From Planctomycetaceae bacterium (GTDB lineage: Bacteria; Planctomycetota; Planctomycetia; Planctomycetales; Planctomycetaceae), in assembly GCA_021732975.1 (NCBI GenBank), contig JAKFWC010000019.1, forward strand, positions 1 to 64,000: a DNA stretch of 64,000 nucleotides, read 5' to 3'. Position numbers and translations under genes: made by a program. Of the stretch, positions 51,487 to 61,866 are shown piece by piece. Under the pieces are notes generated by a model that was not told the DNA's origin, searched no databases, and saw only the letters and a program-made list of their open reading frames with translations. Position 1 is the stretch's first letter, and each line of letters opens with the position of its first letter.

Positions 51487-53514
51487 ATGCTGGTGAGTTG
51501 GGATTGGTTGCGGCAGTACGTTCCCGTCGAGGCGAGCGTCGACGAAGTATCGGATCGACTGACGATGTCCGGGCTGAATCTCGAAGAGTTTCATCCCGTG
51601 GGCGACGATGTCGTCATTGATCTCGAAGTCACCAGCAACCGGCCGGATTGTCTCGGCCACCTCGGCATTGCGCGGGAAGTCGCCGCATTGTATGACTGTC
51701 CGCTGCAAATGCCGCCGGCGACGGTGAAAGAGAGCGCGGAGCCCGCGAGCAAAGCGGTCTCGGTGAAGATTGAGTGCCCCGATCTTTGTCCGCAGTACAC
51801 CGCGCGGGTGATCCGCGGCGTGAAAATCGGCCCCAGCCCCGCTTGGATGCAGAAGCGGTTGCAAACCGTCGGCATCGCGTGCATCAACAACATCGTCGAC
51901 ATCACCAATTACGTGATGCTGGAATGTGCCCAGCCGCTGCATGCGTTTGATTACGACAAACTCGCTGGCCAGCAAATCATCGTCCGGCGAGCCATCGCGG
52001 GAGAGAAACTGAAAGCGATCAACCAGAAGGAATACGCGCTCACCACCGACCAATGCGTCATCGCGGATGCAAAACGCCCTGTGGCACTCGCCGGGGTGAT
52101 GGGCGGCTTCGACACCGAGATTTCTTCGTCGACGAAAAACGTGTTGATCGAAGCCGCGTCATTTGCACCGTTGTCCATTCGAAGTACGGCTCGCAAACTC
52201 GACCTGCACAGTCCATCGTCGTATCGCTTTGAACGGGCGCTCGATCCAAACGGCCCGGAGTGGGCCAGCCGCCGGTGTTGCGAATTGATCCTCGAATTGG
52301 CGGGGGGCGAACTCCTGCAAGGTTGCGTCACCGCCGGGGCCACACCACCGGCGACGGGTGCCGAAATTTCACTGCGATTCGCGCGGTTCCGCAAAGTGCT
52401 GGGAATCGACATTCCCATCGACGCCGCGGTGCGCATTCTGCAACAGTTGGGACTGACACTCGTTGGATCGCCGACCGCTGAATCGGCCCGGTTCATCGCC
52501 CCCAGTTACCGCCGGGATCTCACGCGCGAAATCGATTTAATTGAAGAAGTCGCCCGGTTGTACGGATACGACAAGCTCCCTGCGGATATCGCCGTACCGC
52601 TATGCACCAGCGCGAAATCGCTACGGGAGCGCGTAGTGGAACGGATCGGCGAAACGCTCACCGCCGCGGGGTATTTCGAAGCGATCACGTCATCGTTCAC
52701 GTCGGATGGCGAACGAAAATGGTTCCAGCCGCAGGGCGATCAAGCCGCGCTGATGGTCGAGCATTCCTCGCGCCGGGCCGAGAACCAACTGCGGCAATCG
52801 CTGGTACCGAGCTTGCTGGCCTCCCGCCGCGCGAATGAACGGCAGGGCAACTTCTCCGCGCAACTGTTTGAAGTCGCCAAGGTCTTTCTGCACGCCGACC
52901 CTTCGATGCCCGAACAGCAGTCCGAACCGTGGCGGATCGGGTTGGTGACCGGCCGGGGTTATCTCGATCTGAAGGGCGTCGTGCAATTGCTTGCACAGCG
53001 CATCAACCCCCATCCCCAACTGACGGTACGACCATCATCGATTTCCCAGTTCACACCGGGGCGTGGCGCGGAAGTGTGGTTGAATGATCGGCTGTGGGGT
53101 TGGATGGGAGAACTCGATCGCAGCACGAGCGATGCCGCCGATTTACGCGATGTCGTCTGCGTGGCGGAACTCGACCTGGCGATGTTGGAAGCGATTACCG
53201 ATCTCGTCCCGCGGGCCGAAAAATTACCCGAACATCCGGGGATGGTGCGCGATCTCAACTTTGTGCTGGATGAACTGGTGGATTGGTCGGCCCTGGAAAC
53301 GACGGTTCGACAAGCTGCCGGCCCATTGCTCGAAGCGGTGACGTTTGGTGGGCAGTACCGCGGCAAACAACTCAGTGAGGACAAGAAGTCCTACGTCGTT
53401 TCGATGACCTTTCGCGCCGCCGACCGAACGCTGACCAGCGACGAAGTCGACACCGCCCAGAAAGCCGTCATCACCGCGTGTGAATCTCACCTGAAAGCCG
53501 CGCTGCGCGCGTAA
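51487..53514 (+). CDS. pheT: Phenylalanyl-tRNA synthetase beta subunit, short form
   Basis: 675 residues; ATG with AGGA upstream. It forms the (alpha-beta)2 PheRS with PheS and supports charging of tRNA-Phe. Visible: N-terminal WDWLRQYVPV, SNRPDCLGHLGIAREVAALY, INNIVDITNYVMLECAQPLHAFDYDKL (B3/B4), AGVMGGFDTEI and the C-terminal FDX-ACB domain (EHPGMVRDLNFVL...VVSMTFRAADRTLTSDEV). The EMAPII-like tRNA-binding domain inserted near residue 40-150 in the usual 790-800-residue form is absent, explaining the shorter length. pheS is not in the window next to it. Confidence 0.95.
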   Translation: MLVSWDWLRQYVPVEASVDEVSDRLTMSGLNLEEFHPVGDDVVIDLEVTSNRPDCLGHLGIAREVAALYDCPLQMPPATVKESAEPASKAVSVKIECPDLCPQYTARVIRGVKIGPSPAWMQKRLQTVGIACINNIVDITNYVMLECAQPLHAFDYDKLAGQQIIVRRAIAGEKLKAINQKEYALTTDQCVIADAKRPVALAGVMGGFDTEISSSTKNVLIEAASFAPLSIRSTARKLDLHSPSSYRFERALDPNGPEWASRRCCELILELAGGELLQGCVTAGATPPATGAEISLRFARFRKVLGIDIPIDAAVRILQQLGLTLVGSPTAESARFIAPSYRRDLTREIDLIEEVARLYGYDKLPADIAVPLCTSAKSLRERVVERIGETLTAAGYFEAITSSFTSDGERKWFQPQGDQAALMVEHSSRRAENQLRQSLVPSLLASRRANERQGNFSAQLFEVAKVFLHADPSMPEQQSEPWRIGLVTGRGYLDLKGVVQLLAQRINPHPQLTVRPSSISQFTPGRGAEVWLNDRLWGWMGELDRSTSDAADLRDVVCVAELDLAMLEAITDLVPRAEKLPEHPGMVRDLNFVLDELVDWSALETTVRQAAGPLLEAVTFGGQYRGKQLSEDKKSYVVSMTFRAADRTLTSDEVDTAQKAVITACESHLKAALRA

Positions 53515-53780
53515 CGGTCTTGGCTCTGCCCCACACTGCGGGACAAGCTCGGCGATCAATCGCAAGTCCCGGCGAAGGTCGCCTCGATTCAGGAAATCCG
53601 CGGTAACAACTGAAGGTCAGTTCGTGAGTATGGCGGAGTTCGGTGTAATTCCTGCGCCGCATGCTCGGGATTGTAATGTCGGTGGGGTAGGATGGACGCG
53701 GGAATCTGGGTCGTCGAAGACTTCGCTCCAGCCACCCTTTCGTCCAGTTGCGCCATTGCTGTTGTCAAAGGAGTGAATTT

Positions 53781-55100
53781 GTGAAATCCCGTGCCCCTCA
53801 TCACAGCGGCTTTTTTTCGCTGAACGTGACGCAGTTTTGCGGGGCGGCGAATGACAATATTTTGAAGCAGGTGGTGGTATTCGGCGTTGCCGCGGGGGGG
53901 ATTTGGGCCGATCAACTGGGGCACGGGGCGCAGGCGATCGGGTCGCTGTGTCTGGCCGGGCCGTTCGTGCTGTTCTCCGGATTTGCGGGGCAGTTTTCGG
54001 ACCGCTACAGCAAGCGCGATGTCACTGTGTGGGTGAAGGTGTGGGAAGTCGGTGTCGCGCTCCTGGCGATGCTCGGTTTGTGGATGGTCAACCTGTGGGT
54101 GGTGCTGGGAAGTCTGATCCTCATCGCCACGCAGGCCGCGTTCTTCGGACCGGCAAAGTATGGCATCCTGCCGGAGATTCTTGATCGCAAACTGCTGAGC
54201 CGGGCCAATGGCACGATCAACATGTTTACGTACGTTGCGGTGATTCTCGGCTGCGCGATCGGGGGGCCGCTGTACGATGCCTATGCTCCGGATCGGACCA
54301 AGTTTCCGGATGCTGTGTCGAATGTGTGGCTGCCGGGCGCGGTGCTGTTGATCGTTGCCATCATTGGCACCGCCGCGTCGTTCGGCATTCCGCGGCTGAC
54401 GGCACAAAATCCGTCGCTTCCCATTCGGATGCAGCTATTTCGTCCGTATCTGAACACTTGGCGGGAGATCTCCGGCACTCCGTTGGCCCATGTGATGATG
54501 GCCTGGTCGTACTTCTATTTCATCGTCGGCGGCGTGGCGATGCTGATCCTGCCGGACTACAAGTCGCTGCTGCAAATCAGTGCGACACAAGCGTCGATTC
54601 TGATGGCGATCCTCGGCATTGCGATTGGTGTGGGTGACTTTGTCGCCGGACGTGTCTCCGGACACGCGGTCCGACCGGGATTGATTCCTATCGGCGCGAT
54701 CGGCACGACGGTGATGTATTTCGTGCTGGGAGTAATCCCATTGAACTTCGGGCTGGTGGCGGTCTGCCTCGCGGTCACCGGATTTCTCGCGGGGTTTTAT
54801 ATGGTTCCACTCCAGACAATGACGCAGACGTTGTCGACGGAAGAGCAGCGCGGTCGCGTGCTGGGTCTGTGGAGTTGCCTGTCGTTCGTCTCGATCATTC
54901 TGGGTAACGTGCTGTTTCTGATCATCAAGCAAACGGGCGTGGAATCGCACCGCGTGTTTCTCGTTTGCGGCATCCTGGGTGTGATCTGCGTCGCTTGGTA
55001 CTACCTCCAATGGCGCGCCATCTTTGAAGCCGCCGCGACATCGCACCCATTAGTTTCAGCGGCCGATGCAGAAAGTGAAGTGACGGTTGCCGTCATATAA
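53781..55100 (+). CDS. MFS transporter, LplT-like
   Basis: 439 residues from a GTG at 53781 with AAGGAG seven bases upstream. It has about twelve membrane segments. The opening FFSLNVTQFCGAANDNILKQVVVFG and GQFSDRYSKRDVTVWVKVWEV match the lysophospholipid transporter/Aas-associated MFS group (N..QF.GA.NDN). FFGPAKYGILPEIL and GFYMVPLQTMTQTLSTEEQRGRVLGLW are also typical of LplT. By analogy it may move lysophospholipids across the inner membrane, but no acyltransferase gene is nearby, so substrate assignment is inference. Confidence 0.82.
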   Translation: MKSRAPHHSGFFSLNVTQFCGAANDNILKQVVVFGVAAGGIWADQLGHGAQAIGSLCLAGPFVLFSGFAGQFSDRYSKRDVTVWVKVWEVGVALLAMLGLWMVNLWVVLGSLILIATQAAFFGPAKYGILPEILDRKLLSRANGTINMFTYVAVILGCAIGGPLYDAYAPDRTKFPDAVSNVWLPGAVLLIVAIIGTAASFGIPRLTAQNPSLPIRMQLFRPYLNTWREISGTPLAHVMMAWSYFYFIVGGVAMLILPDYKSLLQISATQASILMAILGIAIGVGDFVAGRVSGHAVRPGLIPIGAIGTTVMYFVLGVIPLNFGLVAVCLAVTGFLAGFYMVPLQTMTQTLSTEEQRGRVLGLWSCLSFVSIILGNVLFLIIKQTGVESHRVFLVCGILGVICVAWYYLQWRAIFEAAATSHPLVSAADAESEVTVAVI

Positions 55101-55143
55101 GTGGCAGCACGCGGCAGGTTGTCAGCCTCCAGAGAGGTCGGCA

Positions 55144-56256
55144 TCAACACCAGGCGGCGGCAACGGCGTTTGACAGCCGTGAGAGAAAGAAGCCCGTCGG
55201 CTCCTGCGGTTCGGTCGAGAGAATCACGCAGAATGTCCCCGCTTGGGGATCGATCCATATCACCGTCCCGGTGGCCCCCCAGTGACCGTACGTCTGCGGC
55301 CCGAGCAGATCACCGAAGTTCGCACTGTGAGCCGGCCAATGCAGCCGCCAGCCGAGGCCCCATGGTCGACACCGGCGCTCTTCTTCCGGAATTTCTCTCA
55401 TTTGGGCGAATTGATTGCGTGTCGCCGCGGCAATCGTATTCGGAGACCACATACTGTGGCCGTTGGAAGTGCGCCCTTCACGCAGCAGCAGTTGTGACAA
55501 CGCCGCCATGTCTTCCGCCGTGGTGAGCAACCCCCCCCAGGGCGCACCCAACTGCCGCCAATAACGGCTGTTCCAATTCCAGTCGGTGTCGACCTGATCC
55601 GTCGGCAGACGAATGTCAGGCACGCGCTCGATGTTGCCGCCGGGTTCAAACCACTCATCGGGAGCACCCAGCGCGGTCTCCGTCATCCCGGCAGGGCGAA
55701 AGAATTCTTCGCTGAGAAACTGTGGTAGCGGCCGACCATCGATCTTCTCGATAACGGCGCCTAACACCGCGAAGCCCGTACTCTGATACTGCACGCCACG
55801 GCCCGGCGAAAAGCCCGGCTTTTGCTGGCACGTTTCTTCCACAAACTTCGACCGCGGCGCATGGGCAGCCCGCAGTTCGCGATTGTTCGGCAGCATGTCG
55901 GGCAGGCCAGACGAATGCGTGAGCAAATGCCGAATTTCGATGCCGACTTTCCCGTGTCGACCGAACGTTGGAAGGAAATCGACTACGCGATCACTGAGTG
56001 TTAATCGGCCCTGTTCGATGAGTCGCAACGCTCCTAGGCCGACCAGCGGTTTGGTGATCGAAGCCACAAGATAAATCGGCCGCACCGGCAACGGACAGTG
56101 TTCGTCAACCCTTAAACTGCCGAACGAGACGGGTCCGTGCATCCGGTCGCGCGTGCCCGTAATGACCGTGATCGCGGGCACTTTGCGTGTGGCGACCCAT
56201 CCCCGCGCGAGATCGAGCGCTGTCTGCCAGCGTTGTTCATCGAGTAACGGCAACAT
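55144..56256 (-). CDS. Serine beta-lactamase/penicillin-binding-like hydrolase
   Basis: 370 residues without an obvious signal peptide. The beta-lactamase (class C/EstB) fold is shown by ASITKPL (SxxK, with catalytic Ser and Lys), YQSTG (Yxx-type motif) and HWGATG (equivalent to KTG/HxG), plus IRHLLTHSSGLPD, a family hallmark. Members act as esterases, peptidases or beta-lactamases; the substrate is unknown. The absence of an export signal favours a cytoplasmic esterase. It is convergent with the MFS transporter gene, 43 bases away. Confidence 0.88.
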   Translation of the reverse strand: MLPLLDEQRWQTALDLARGWVATRKVPAITVITGTRDRMHGPVSFGSLRVDEHCPLPVRPIYLVASITKPLVGLGALRLIEQGRLTLSDRVVDFLPTFGRHGKVGIEIRHLLTHSSGLPDMLPNNRELRAAHAPRSKFVEETCQQKPGFSPGRGVQYQSTGFAVLGAVIEKIDGRPLPQFLSEEFFRPAGMTETALGAPDEWFEPGGNIERVPDIRLPTDQVDTDWNWNSRYWRQLGAPWGGLLTTAEDMAALSQLLLREGRTSNGHSMWSPNTIAAATRNQFAQMREIPEEERRCRPWGLGWRLHWPAHSANFGDLLGPQTYGHWGATGTVIWIDPQAGTFCVILSTEPQEPTGFFLSRLSNAVAAAWC

Positions 56257-56370
56257 GCATCATTCCAAGACGAGTCCGCTTACGCTTTACGGGTCGCAAA
56301 ATGAGTGATCATTTGCAAGCGATCTTCCGTCGATCGTGCATTGTGCGATCACGCTCATCGTAAGCAAATG

Positions 56371-58470
56371 TCATCCCCCTCTTTTTTTCTTCGGTATCGT
56401 GCCACGGGCGCTATCGCGACGGCTTTTACGTTGCCGTTTGGCCTTCGCACCGGGGCCGTCCACGAAGCCCGGTTCGTCGCTCTCCGTTTTGACCATTTGG
56501 CCGATCTGATTCTTCAATTGCAGAATGCGGTCGCGCAATTGGGCGGCCCGTTCAAACTCCAGCGATTCCGCCGCGGTGAGCATCTCCTGTTCAAGCGCCT
56601 GCAGATACTCCTGCGTCACGAACTGGGTTTCGCTCTGCGCTCCGCTGACCTGAGCCACAATTCGCCGGGCTTCGACTTCCTCTTCGATCCCGCGACGGAT
56701 GGCTTTCTTGATCGTCTCCGGGGTGATGCCGTGTTTCTCGTTGTACGCCTGCTGCAATTTCCGGCGACGTTCGGTTTCGTCAATCGCCCGCTGCATGCTG
56801 TCGGTGACGGTGTCGGCATAGAGCACGACCTCGGCATTGACATTCCGCGCAGAACGGCCGATGGTTTGAATCAAGCTCGTTTCGCTGCGGAGAAAGCCTT
56901 CCTTATCGGCATCGAGAATCGCCACCAGCGAGACTTCCGGCAGGTCGAGACCTTCGCGCAGCAGGTTCACGCCGACGACGACATCGTATTTGTTTTCCCG
57001 CAGCTCTCGCAGGATTTCCACGCGCTCGAACGCATCCAACTCCGAGTGCAACCACGCGCAGCGAACGGCTTCTTCACGAAGATACGTCGTCAAATCTTCA
57101 GCGAGCCGCTTGGTTAATGTGGTGACAAGGACACGCTCGCCACGATCGGCACGAATGCGGATTTGCTCGATCAAATGCGGCACCTGGCCTCGCGCGGGAT
57201 GAATTGAAATGGTGGGATCCACCAAGCCGGTAGGCCGAATGACCTGCTGGACAATTTCGCCGCCGGAGCGTTCCAGTTCCCAATCGGCCGGTGTCGCGGA
57301 CACGAAAATCGCCTGGCGATTACGGGCGTCCCATTCCTCGAACTTGAGCGGCCGGTTATCCAGCGCCATCGGCAGCCGGAAGCCGTGATCCACCAGTGTT
57401 GTCTTGCGGGAATGATCGCCCGCATACATCGCCCGGATTTGCGGAATCGTCACATGCGATTCATCAACGAACATCAACGCATCTTCGGGAAAGAAGTCCA
57501 ATAAGGTATAAGGTGGTTCTCCCGGTTTACGACCGGTGAGGGCGCGACTGTAGTTTTCAATCCCGGGACAGAAGCCGATTTCACGCAAGAGCTCGAGATC
57601 ATGCCGGGTGCGCGCGTTAAGTCGCTGGGCCTCGATGAGCTTGCCTTCCTTGCGGAATTTTTCGAGCTGCAGGACCAATTCACGCTCGATCTCCTGACAG
57701 GCCGCATTGACCTTGTCCTCCGGCAGCACGTGATGCTTGGCGGGATAGACGTAGATTTCATCAAGACGCTTCAGTTCGTCACCGGTGATCGGGTTGATGA
57801 TCGCCAGCTTCTCGACTTCGTCGCCCCAGAACTCGATCCGATACGCGAATTCCTCATAGGCTGGCCACACTTCGACGACATCACCCCGCACACGGAAATG
57901 GGCTCGCGCGGGTTGATAATCGTTGCGGTTGTACTGAATGTCGCAAAGCTTCCGCAGAAAGGCATCACGGTCCTGGTTGTCGCCGATTCGCAGCGGAACC
58001 ATCGCTTCGAGGTAATCTTTCGGCGAACCCAAGCCGTAGATGCAACTGACCGATGCGACCACCACCACATCGCGGCGACTGACGAGCGCGCTCGTCGCCG
58101 CCAACCGCAGGCGATCAATCTCCTCGTTGATCGATGCGTCTTTTTCGATGTAAATATCGCGCTGCGGAATATACGCTTCCGGCTGATAATAGTCATAATA
58201 GCTGACGAAATAACTGACGGCGTTGTTCGGAAAGAATTCGCGGAACTCGCCGTATAACTGTGCAGCTAACGTTTTATTATGAGAAAGTACAATTGCCGGG
58301 CGCTGCAATTCGGCGATGACGTTGGCCATCGTGTACGTCTTGCCGGAGCCGGTGACGCCGAGCAACACCTGATTTGCTTTTCCCTCCTTCACGCCGCGCA
58401 CGAGGGACTCAATCGCCTTCGGCTGATCTCCGGCAGGGGTGTACGGTCGATGTAACTGAAACTGCGACAT
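56371..58470 (-). CDS. uvrB: UvrABC excision repair subunit B
   Basis: 699 residues from the ATG at 58470. UvrB is the damage-verification helicase of nucleotide excision repair. Motifs: YTPAGDQPKAIESLV, GVTGSGKTYTMANVI (Walker A), the beta-hairpin region YYDYYQPEAYIPQRDIYIEKD, FVDESHVTIPQI (DEAD-like), QTIGRSARN (motif VI) and the C-terminal UVR domain (FVTQEYLQALEQEMLTAAESLEFERAAQLRDRI). Full length. A basic Lys/Arg tail ends the protein (KAKRQRKSRRDSARG). It appears monocistronic. Confidence 0.97.
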   Translation of the reverse strand: MSQFQLHRPYTPAGDQPKAIESLVRGVKEGKANQVLLGVTGSGKTYTMANVIAELQRPAIVLSHNKTLAAQLYGEFREFFPNNAVSYFVSYYDYYQPEAYIPQRDIYIEKDASINEEIDRLRLAATSALVSRRDVVVVASVSCIYGLGSPKDYLEAMVPLRIGDNQDRDAFLRKLCDIQYNRNDYQPARAHFRVRGDVVEVWPAYEEFAYRIEFWGDEVEKLAIINPITGDELKRLDEIYVYPAKHHVLPEDKVNAACQEIERELVLQLEKFRKEGKLIEAQRLNARTRHDLELLREIGFCPGIENYSRALTGRKPGEPPYTLLDFFPEDALMFVDESHVTIPQIRAMYAGDHSRKTTLVDHGFRLPMALDNRPLKFEEWDARNRQAIFVSATPADWELERSGGEIVQQVIRPTGLVDPTISIHPARGQVPHLIEQIRIRADRGERVLVTTLTKRLAEDLTTYLREEAVRCAWLHSELDAFERVEILRELRENKYDVVVGVNLLREGLDLPEVSLVAILDADKEGFLRSETSLIQTIGRSARNVNAEVVLYADTVTDSMQRAIDETERRRKLQQAYNEKHGITPETIKKAIRRGIEEEVEARRIVAQVSGAQSETQFVTQEYLQALEQEMLTAAESLEFERAAQLRDRILQLKNQIGQMVKTESDEPGFVDGPGAKAKRQRKSRRDSARGTIPKKKRGG

Positions 58471-58632
58471 ACGGCACCTGATTCTGGATGGCATCCACGC
58501 ACATCGCCATCGTAGCCGGTTCCCTTCTTGTCGGCGAATCGCTTTCCCCCGTGGAAGACATGGCCCGCCAGCACAGATTAGACTATTCTGATGCTTCGAT
58601 GCTTCTGTTTTCGACGCTGGGGAACGTGCGTG

Positions 58633-61600
58633 ATGCGTGGTGTCCTCTCAGGAATCTTGGCGGTCGCTTATGCCGCAGGCGTATTGCCTGCGGCGGAACC
58701 GGCTCTACCGCGCATCGACTTCAACCGCGATATTCGCCCGATCCTCTCCGATGCGTGCTTCCAATGTCACGGTCCGGACGAAAACAAACGGCAGGCGAAT
58801 CTGCGATTCGATACCAAAGACGGAGCGCTGGCTGATCTCAACGGTCACGCAGCAATCATCCCCGGTGATGTGGCACAGAGTACGCTCCTGCAGCGCATCA
58901 TTTCGGATGACCCCGACGAACAGATGCCGCCACCGAAATCGGGAAAGCAGCTCACCACCGAGCAGAAACAACGGCTGCGGCAATGGATTGCAGAAGGAGC
59001 AACATGGACCGGCCATTGGTCATTGATGGCACCGACGAAGAGTATCATCCCCTCCGTATCGAATCAAAAAGATGTGATTCAGCCGATCGACGCGTTCCTG
59101 CTGTCCCGTCTGGAACAAGGGGGCATCTCACCGAATCCGCCCACTGATCGCGCGACGTGGCTACGGCGCATCACGTTCGATCTGACCGGATTGCCGCCAT
59201 CGCTGGATGAGTTGGAATCATTTCTCACTGACGATCATCCCGCGGCATTCGAGCGCGTGGTAGACCGATTGCTGGCATCCCCGCGGTATGGGGAACGGAT
59301 GGCGGTGCGGTGGTTGGACGGCGCACGGTATGCGGACACGAGCGGTTACCAGAGCGACGGCGAACGCTTCATGTGGCGGTGGCGCGACTGGGTGATCGAA
59401 GCGTACAACCGCAACATGCCGTTCGATCAATTCACCATCGAGCAACTCGCGGGGGATCTGCTGCCGAACCCAACACTGGAGCAGAAAATCGCGACCGGGT
59501 TCCATCGCAATCACCGCGGGAATTCCGAAGGGGGCATTGTCCCGGAAGAGTATGCGGCCGAGTACGTCGTGGACCGCGTCGAGACCACGTACACGGTGTG
59601 GATGGGATTGACGATGGGCTGCGCGCGGTGTCACAGCCACAAGTTCGATCCGCTGTCACAGCGCGAGTTTTATCAATCGTTCGCGTTTTTCAATAACGTG
59701 CCGGAGTTCGGCCGGGCATTGAAGCTGGGGAACTCGCCGCCGTACATCGCCGCCCCGACACCGGACCAGCAAGGGGCCTTGGCACGACTCGAAGCGGAGT
59801 TATCCCAAGCGGAGGCGGAGTGGAGCCAACTCGATAAGACGGTAGATCAAACGCTACGCCGCTGGGAAACTTCACTCGACGCAACCACATCGTCGAATTG
59901 GCAATTCACACGCGGGCAAGTGTGGACCCAAGCCTTTGAAATGGCAGCGAAGGAAGCGGAAACCGTGCCGGGACGCATCGGTCATGCGCGATCATTCGAT
60001 GGCCAGCAATTCTTCAACGCGGGAAATGTCGGCGCGTTTGGCTTCACTGACAAATTCACGTTGTCCGCATGGATCCAACCGCGCGGTAATCAGGGCGGCA
60101 CGATTCTCTCCCGCATGACCGATGTCGAACACGGCGATGGTTACGCGCTGGTACTCGATAACGGGCGGTTGCAGCTCAATCTCGTCAAACGTTGGCTCGA
60201 TGACGCGCTGCGCGTGGAATCCGCGTTCGCGATCCCTGCCGACGAATGGCATCACGTTGCCGTTACTTATGATGGTTCGCGACTAGCGGCGGGAGTCCGC
60301 TTTTATCTCGATGGCCAACTCGTCGACACGCGGATCAACCTCGATCTGCTCAACCAGACATTCGCCTCAAAAGAACCACTCCGAATCGGCGGCGGCAACG
60401 GTCCGAAGGGCCGCTTTCATGGCTTGATCGATGAAGTCGCGATCTTCGATACCGCCCTCACTGCCGAGGACGCCGCGATCCTGGCCACTGCGGAAACGGT
60501 CGGTCAACTGGCTGCCATCCCCGGAGGAAAACGAACACTCGCCCAGCAGCAGAAACTCCGGGTGGCGTTTCTGGATCTGGCAGCCGATGCCGATGTCAAA
60601 GCGGCTCGCGGGAAATTCATCGATCTCACACAACAACGGGAAACACTTCGAGAAACTTTCCCGACGGTGATGGTGATGGAAGAGATGCCGACGCCGCGGG
60701 CCACGCATGTTCTGCTGCGCGGCGAATACGACAAGCCCGGTGAGCGTGTCACATCGGGAACTCCAGCGGCGTTACCAAATCTGCCCGACGACGAACTCCG
60801 CAACCGGCTGTCTCTCGCCCGCTGGTTGACCGATCCGCGGCATCCTTTAACGTCGCGCGTGGCGGTCAATCGGCTCTGGCAGATGGTCTTCGGCACAGGC
60901 CTTGTCAAAACCGTCGACGACTTCGGTTCGCAAGGAGAAGCGCCGAGTCACCCGGAACTGCTCGACTGGCTGGCCGTCGAATTCTCCCAGCCGCCATCAC
61001 TCGACGGCGCATGGGATACTAAGCGTTTGCTGCGGTTGATGGTCACATCGGCCGCGTATCGGCGGTCGTCACACATTACGTCGGAGCTGCTGCGACTCGA
61101 TCCTGAAAACCGGCTGCTCGCGCGGGGACCACGACTGCGATTGTCCGCAGAAATGGTCCGCGATCAAGCCCTGTTTGCTTCAGGGCTACTCGTGGAAAAA
61201 CTGGGTGGACCGTCGGTGAAACCCTATCAACCGGCGGGCTTATGGAAGGAACTCGCGGACGCGGATTACGTGCAGGATCATGGTGAGCATCTCTATCGTC
61301 GCAGCCTTTACACCTTCTGGAAGCGCACGATCCCCCCGCCGACGATGTTGTCGTTCGATGCGGCGGGCCGTGAGACGTGCGTCGTTCGTGAAAACCGCAC
61401 CAATACGCCGCTGCAGGCGCTGATTCTGATGAATGATGTGACCTATGTAGAAACGGCCCGTATGCTCGCCGAGCGAATTCGCGGTGAATCGTCGCCGCTG
61501 CTGTCGGATCGTCTCGCGCACGCTTTTCGACTTGTGTTGTCGCGTCCGCCGGGGTCTGAAGAGTTAGCGGTCCTTACGACTGGTTGGCAAGCGCACCGCG

Positions 61601-61752
61601 AACGCTTCCAGCAAGATCCGGCCGCCGCACGGCAGTTGTTATCGCAGGGAGAGAGTCCCCGTATCACCAACGCTCACGACGCCGAACTCGCGGCGGATAC
61701 GGCCATCATGGGATTGCTGCTCAACCTCGACGAAGCCATCACCAAAGAATAA
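58633..61752 (+). CDS. PSCyt1/DUF1549/LamG/DUF1553 exported protein
   Basis: About 1039 residues from the ATG at 58633 (GGGGAA upstream); an earlier ATG at 58591 lacks a site. Signal peptide GVLSGILAVAYAAGVLPAAEP. Domains in order: planctomycete cytochrome C (DIRPILSDACFQCHGPDENKRQANLRFD, a CxxCH haem motif), DUF1549 (WLRRITFDLTGLPPSLDELESFL...GCARCHSHKFDPLSQREFY, a second CxxCH), a LamG-like jelly roll (FTLSAWIQPRG...EWHHVAVTYDGSRL...LYLDGQLVDT-like) and DUF1553 (LARWLTDPRHPLTSRVAVNRLWQMVFG). It heads a cluster with a DUF1501 gene. A role in envelope electron transfer or polysaccharide use is plausible, unproven. Confidence 0.9.
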   Translation: MRGVLSGILAVAYAAGVLPAAEPALPRIDFNRDIRPILSDACFQCHGPDENKRQANLRFDTKDGALADLNGHAAIIPGDVAQSTLLQRIISDDPDEQMPPPKSGKQLTTEQKQRLRQWIAEGATWTGHWSLMAPTKSIIPSVSNQKDVIQPIDAFLLSRLEQGGISPNPPTDRATWLRRITFDLTGLPPSLDELESFLTDDHPAAFERVVDRLLASPRYGERMAVRWLDGARYADTSGYQSDGERFMWRWRDWVIEAYNRNMPFDQFTIEQLAGDLLPNPTLEQKIATGFHRNHRGNSEGGIVPEEYAAEYVVDRVETTYTVWMGLTMGCARCHSHKFDPLSQREFYQSFAFFNNVPEFGRALKLGNSPPYIAAPTPDQQGALARLEAELSQAEAEWSQLDKTVDQTLRRWETSLDATTSSNWQFTRGQVWTQAFEMAAKEAETVPGRIGHARSFDGQQFFNAGNVGAFGFTDKFTLSAWIQPRGNQGGTILSRMTDVEHGDGYALVLDNGRLQLNLVKRWLDDALRVESAFAIPADEWHHVAVTYDGSRLAAGVRFYLDGQLVDTRINLDLLNQTFASKEPLRIGGGNGPKGRFHGLIDEVAIFDTALTAEDAAILATAETVGQLAAIPGGKRTLAQQQKLRVAFLDLAADADVKAARGKFIDLTQQRETLRETFPTVMVMEEMPTPRATHVLLRGEYDKPGERVTSGTPAALPNLPDDELRNRLSLARWLTDPRHPLTSRVAVNRLWQMVFGTGLVKTVDDFGSQGEAPSHPELLDWLAVEFSQPPSLDGAWDTKRLLRLMVTSAAYRRSSHITSELLRLDPENRLLARGPRLRLSAEMVRDQALFASGLLVEKLGGPSVKPYQPAGLWKELADADYVQDHGEHLYRRSLYTFWKRTIPPPTMLSFDAAGRETCVVRENRTNTPLQALILMNDVTYVETARMLAERIRGESSPLLSDRLAHAFRLVLSRPPGSEELAVLTTGWQAHRERFQQDPAAARQLLSQGESPRITNAHDAELAADTAIMGLLLNLDEAITKE

Positions 61753-61761
61753 GACGAAACT

Positions 61762-61859
61762 TGTTCCCACGCTCCGCGTGGGAACACACGGCCGCGACGC
61801 TCCGCGTCGCACGAGCGCTTCTCACAAACACAAAGACGACGCGGAGCGTGGGAACGAGG
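61762..61859. repeat. Composite family D palindrome (GTTCCCACGCTCCGCG)
   Basis: GTTCCCACGCTCCGCGTGGGAAC (palindrome, 61763-61785), GCGACGCTCCGCGTCGC (61794-61810) and an inverted copy CGCGGAGCGTGGGAACGAG (ending 61859) are packed between the PSCyt gene and its DUF1501 partner. The three-part structure suggests nested insertion or repeated copying. Confidence 0.8.
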
Positions 61860-61866
61860 AAACACG

